A stretch of 40,677 bases of DNA from a virus. Position 1 is the stretch's first letter; every line of letters starts with the position of its first letter. Below, piece after piece: positions 38,226-40,677 of the stretch. The stretch lies in the IMG/VR virus record IMGVR_UViG_3300033146_003000, positions 1 to 40,677 of that record, one strand, 5' to 3'. The position numbers were made by a program, and so were the translations under genes. Below the pieces are notes generated by a model that did no database searches, was not told the DNA's origin, and worked only from the letters and a program-made list of their open reading frames with translations.

Positions 38226-39227
38226 ATGACATCATTACTTGTAGATTTATCTCCTATACTCTACGGTAATATTTTTTCAGCGACAAATGCTATTAAAGAT
38301 AGATTGTCGTTGAATGAAAACAAAAAATATCCATTTAATGAATATAAAGATATTTTTATATATAAAGTTTTTGAAGAACTATCAGGGCTGAAAAATAAAT
38401 TTGATGCTGATGAAGTAGTTATATGTACCGATGCTGGTAATTATTGGCGAAAAGATGTTTGGCCTGGTTATAAAGCTAAAAGAAAAGAGATAAGAGATAA
38501 ATCAAATGTCGAATGGGATCAAGCACATGAAATAATAGCTAGTTTGAAAACTATCTTCAAATACACTTCTTTCAAATATATAGATGTGCCAAAATCTGAG
38601 GGGGATGATTGTATTTTTGTGCTTAGCGATTATTTAGCTGAACAAAATAATAATGTTATCATTTATAGTTCAGACCATGATTTTGTACAATGTTTAAAAC
38701 ATCCAAATGTAAAATTTTGGAGAACTACAAGAACACAAGGTATGCAAAATTCTTCTTTTTATGAACCTGAAGCTGGTGAGCTACTACATACTCAACTCGA
38801 ACACGTGATAGGCGGCGATCCTGGTGATGGCATCAATAATATAAAAGGGTATAGTCGCTTTAGCAAATTGTTTAAAGAAAAATATCCTAATAAAACAGAA
38901 CTTCAAATGTACCCTAGAAGATTTGAACTTGATAAATTATTTGAATCAAAATTTGGAGAATCCGCTTATAATCATCCTAGATATGGTTATAAAATGTTTT
39001 TGAATTCGAAAAAAACAGTAGAAGATTTATTAAATGAAAATGAAATATATAAATTAAATTATAAATTAAACAGACAAATAGCTCTGCCTGAAGGAATACC
39101 AACAGAAATAAGTTCAGAAATTATTAAAAATTATAATAATCAACCTAAAAAATCTCCAGCTGAACTTCAAAAATATTTTACTGAAAATCATCTTTTTGAA
39201 ATGAATGCTAGAATACCACTTCTATGA
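38226..39227 (+). CDS. rnh: RNase H / 5'-3' flap exonuclease
   Basis: 333 residues (T4 305). It removes RNA primers from lagging-strand fragments. Matches to T4 RNase H: VVICTDAGNYWRKDVWPGYKAKRK (T4 VLCIDNAKSGYWRRDFAYYYKKNR), SEGDDCIFVLSDYL, YSSDHDFVQCLKHPNVKFW (T4 ISSDGDFTQLHKYPNVKQW) and GGDPGDGINNIKG, which supply the acidic metal-binding residues. It lies 2 nt after gene 32, whose product stimulates it in T4. Co-transcription fits. Confidence 0.92.
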   Translation: MTSLLVDLSPILYGNIFSATNAIKDRLSLNENKKYPFNEYKDIFIYKVFEELSGLKNKFDADEVVICTDAGNYWRKDVWPGYKAKRKEIRDKSNVEWDQAHEIIASLKTIFKYTSFKYIDVPKSEGDDCIFVLSDYLAEQNNNVIIYSSDHDFVQCLKHPNVKFWRTTRTQGMQNSSFYEPEAGELLHTQLEHVIGGDPGDGINNIKGYSRFSKLFKEKYPNKTELQMYPRRFELDKLFESKFGESAYNHPRYGYKMFLNSKKTVEDLLNENEIYKLNYKLNRQIALPEGIPTEISSEIIKNYNNQPKKSPAELQKYFTENHLFEMNARIPLL

Positions 39228-39445
39228 AAAAACAATTAAGAAAACAGTCAAAAAAACATAGCCATCTTGAAGTCATAACAAATCAAATATCAGGAATTGT
39301 TGTGGGATGGCTTATTGTTTATTTTATATTTCCAATGATAGGAATACCTGTTACTGTAACTCAAACTACAATATCTTCTTTAATATTTTTTATTGCTTCT
39401 TACTCAAGGATGTATATTATAAGACGAATTTTCAACTCTTTTTAA
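39224..39445 (+). CDS. Small membrane protein (DUF7220-like)
   Basis: 73 residues. A basic start (KKQLRKQSKKHSHLEV) precedes two membrane segments (ISGIVVGWLIVYFIFPMIGI and ISSLIFFIASYSRMYII), ending RRIFNSF. The order QS...LE...N...G......FP..G......TTI....F...S..R.Y..RR.F matches a widespread small phage membrane protein of unknown role. The ATG overlaps the stop of the RNase H gene (ATGA). Confidence 0.72.
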   Translation: MKKQLRKQSKKHSHLEVITNQISGIVVGWLIVYFIFPMIGIPVTVTQTTISSLIFFIASYSRMYIIRRIFNSF

Positions 39446-39463
39446 GCTTTTTTATGATATAAT
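39438..39463 (+). promoter_or_regulatory. Host-type sigma-70 (early) promoter
   Basis: CTTTTTAAGCTTTTTTATGA and TATAAT (39458-39463), overlapping the end of the membrane-protein gene, 17 nt before the ATG at 39481. Confidence 0.75.
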
Positions 39464-39480
39464 AAAATTAAAAGAGGGTT

Positions 39481-39633
39481 ATGTATACGGTAATTATAAA
39501 TGATTATGATGTTATGTTTGGAGAATCCGATAAATCTACAAAAAATTTTAATACTAAATTAGAAGTAGAAAAGGAATTTATAAAAATGATAAATGATCAT
39601 ACTACAGAAGAGTATCCGGAGTATTATTTGTGA
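39481..39633 (+). CDS. Tagged 50-residue protein
   Basis: ATG after AGAGGG. MYTVIINDYDVMFGESDK start, ending TTEEYPEYYL with Tyr in place of Phe. The tag codons CCG GAG TAT TAT TTG TGA overlap a GTG start of the next gene. Unknown function. Confidence 0.62.
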   Translation: MYTVIINDYDVMFGESDKSTKNFNTKLEVEKEFIKMINDHTTEEYPEYYL

Positions 39634-39839
39634 AGATTAAAATAGGAGATTATTTTTCAACAAGAAAAGGTGAAGTTGTTAAAATAATAGAATTTACAGA
39701 TAATCCTCCATGGTTATATATGGGAAACAACGGACTGAGTTATGATGGTTCTGGAAGTTGCGACCCTTATGGTGATGCTTCAGAATTTGATCTTATCAAA
39801 GAAGTAACAAAAGAAACTTATCCGGAGTATTTTTTATGA
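39630..39839 (+). CDS. Tagged small SH3-like protein with GTG start
   Basis: 69 residues. GTG overlaps the preceding stop (GTGA), with GGAG in the upstream tag as ribosome site. MKIKIGDYFSTRKGEVVKIIEF start is the SH3/KOW-like pattern; the Gly/Asp-rich loop (SYDGSGSCDPYGDASEFDLI) is unlike the others. It ends KETYPEYFL and overlaps the next gene. Confidence 0.68.
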   Translation: MKIKIGDYFSTRKGEVVKIIEFTDNPPWLYMGNNGLSYDGSGSCDPYGDASEFDLIKEVTKETYPEYFL

Positions 39840-40060
39840 TCGATAATAAAACCAAAAGTGAATTAATAAAATTAACTAACGAAAAAGTAAATAATAATTT
39901 TATAATCATGTTTAAACATGGAATTGAGACGCAGATAGCCAAAGTTTCCACTTTTGAACAAAATTACATACATGTTTGCCATACTAGATTTGCTGCTGTC
40001 GATTGGAGAAATGTTAAAAAACTTATAACAAAAGAAGAATACCCAGAATATTTTCTTTAA
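39836..40060 (+). CDS. Tagged small protein
   Basis: 74 residues (MIDNKTKSELIKLTNEKVNN start), ending KEEYPEYFL with GAA and TAA. It is last in its run and followed at once by the promoter of the CCA-adding-like gene. The middle (IIMFKHGIETQIAKVSTFEQNYIHV) is beta-rich. Confidence 0.68.
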   Translation: MIDNKTKSELIKLTNEKVNNNFIIMFKHGIETQIAKVSTFEQNYIHVCHTRFAAVDWRNVKKLITKEEYPEYFL

Positions 40061-40066
40061 CCTCTT

Positions 40067-40089
40067 TTTAAGCTTCTTTATGATATAAT
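40067..40089 (+). promoter_or_regulatory. Host-type sigma-70 (early) promoter
   Basis: TTTTTAAGCTTCTTTATGA and TATAAT (40084-40089), 21 nt before the ATG at 40111. Confidence 0.77.
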
Positions 40090-40110
40090 ATATTATAAAG
40101 AAGGAACCAC

Positions 40111-40677
40111 ATGACAAAATTTGAAAATATTTTTAATTCGCCTGTTATGCTTGAGATAAGCATGGTTTTATTATCAGTGACTAAAGAAGCCTATCTTGTA
40201 GGTGGTTCTGTAAGAGATGTTTTATTTGGTATTGAACCAAAAGATTTTGATTTTGTTGTAGGTAGAACTTCTTATGATGATTTAACAGAAGCGTTCAAAT
40301 ATGCTGGCTGGAATATAAAAGAAACTGGTAAAGCTTTTCTTGTTTTAATGGTTACTAAAATTATAAACGGTAATCGTTATGAATTTGAAATTGCTCTATT
40401 GAGAAAAGATGGTATGTATAATGATGGTCGAAGACCAGAGGGGGTTGATACAGGCACATTATTAGAAGATGCTAACAGAAGAGACTTCAGTATCAATAGT
40501 TTATATTTTGATATATACAATAACAAAATTATTGATCCCACTTATAAGGGGCTAAAAGATATTCAAAACAGAACATTAAGATTTAACGGCTCTGCTAAAA
40601 AACGCCTTGAAGAAGATTATTTAAGGTTATATAGAGCTATAAGATTTCTTAAAAAATATAATTTAACTTGGGCGGAA
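40111..40677 (+). CDS. CCA-adding enzyme/poly(A) polymerase-like nucleotidyltransferase (N-terminal part)
   Basis: The frame is open from ATG 40111 (AAAGAAGGAACC upstream) to the window end: 189 residues. The class II CCA-adding signature is complete: AYLVGGSVRDVLFG, DFDFVVG with the two catalytic Asp, DGRRPEG, then LLEDANRRDFSINSLYFD and DPTYKGLKDIQ, with RLEEDYLRLYRAIRF starting the helical neck. It would add or repair the CCA end of tRNAs, possibly phage tRNAs outside the window. The C-terminal domains are cut off by the window edge. Confidence 0.87.
   Translation, partial: MTKFENIFNSPVMLEISMVLLSVTKEAYLVGGSVRDVLFGIEPKDFDFVVGRTSYDDLTEAFKYAGWNIKETGKAFLVLMVTKIINGNRYEFEIALLRKDGMYNDGRRPEGVDTGTLLEDANRRDFSINSLYFDIYNNKIIDPTYKGLKDIQNRTLRFNGSAKKRLEEDYLRLYRAIRFLKKYNLTWAE

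Noticed and set aside
1-40677. tRNA genes, integrase or attachment sites
   Set aside because: No cloverleaf-like sequence and no integrase-like protein were recognised, although a CCA-adding-like enzyme hints at tRNAs elsewhere in the genome. A tRNA search program would be decisive.

Overview
The window is part of the genome of a T4-like contractile-tailed phage. It is AT-rich and gene-dense. Recognisable T4-type replication genes are the C-terminal half of DNA polymerase gp43, clamp-loader small subunit gp62, helicase gp41, helicase UvsW, sliding clamp gp45, ssDNA-binding protein gp32 and RNase H. Late genes carry T4-type TATAAATA late promoters. The host is probably a member of the Campylobacterota. 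The plus-strand genes are preceded by a TTTAAGnTT ... TGnTATAAT element that closely matches the published Campylobacter sigma-70 consensus, and a phage-borne outer-membrane beta-barrel protein starts with a signal peptide and an AGGDI mature start like those of Sulfurimonas/Sulfurovum porins. The genus assignment is inference.

Layout. 1-1495: end of an unidentified gene, then the 3' half of DNA polymerase interrupted by a 270-nt group I intron. 1563-3067: small accessory genes. 3228-3875: the outer-membrane protein. 3959-6562: a replication operon with two Sm-like paralogues, an unknown gene, gp62 and gp41. 6581-6958 (minus): a late gene resembling a T4 internal head protein. 7011-10799: small genes, a P-loop kinase-like protein and a metallopeptidase/VWA protein. 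10796-28338 (minus): one long late block, read from right to left as a lysis cassette (TM/coiled-coil protein, holin, small gene, overlapping spanin pair, GH19 endolysin, amidase) followed by a large set of tail fibre/adhesin genes, including three paralogues built from 24-residue leucine-rich (BspA/DUF285-like) repeats. 28414-34965 (plus): small early genes, a MoxR-type ATPase that probably partners the VWA protein, and a dense array of tiny overlapping genes. 34999-39445: uvsW, 45, 32, rnh and a membrane protein. 39481-40677: more tiny genes and the start of a CCA-adding-like nucleotidyltransferase.

The most striking feature is a set of 20 otherwise mostly unrelated proteins (mostly 37-92 residues, but also a 265-residue P-loop protein, a 144-residue protein and a 299-residue nucleotidyltransferase) that all end in the same short C-terminal peptide, consensus [YH]-P-E-[YL]-[FL]-L-stop. 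Where the next gene overlaps, the Glu codon is GAG and the stop TGA, so the tag codons also form the ribosome-binding site and ATGA overlap of the next gene. Where nothing overlaps, nearly all switch to GAA and all use TAA, yet the peptide is unchanged. That argues for selection on the peptide itself. I know of no description of such a phage-wide C-terminal tag.

A second system of interest is the adhesin array: three near-identical N-terminal caps followed by 10, 13 and 13 repeats with an invariant scaffold and hypervariable Tyr/Ser/Arg/Asn/Gly-rich positions, which looks like a modular receptor-binding surface.
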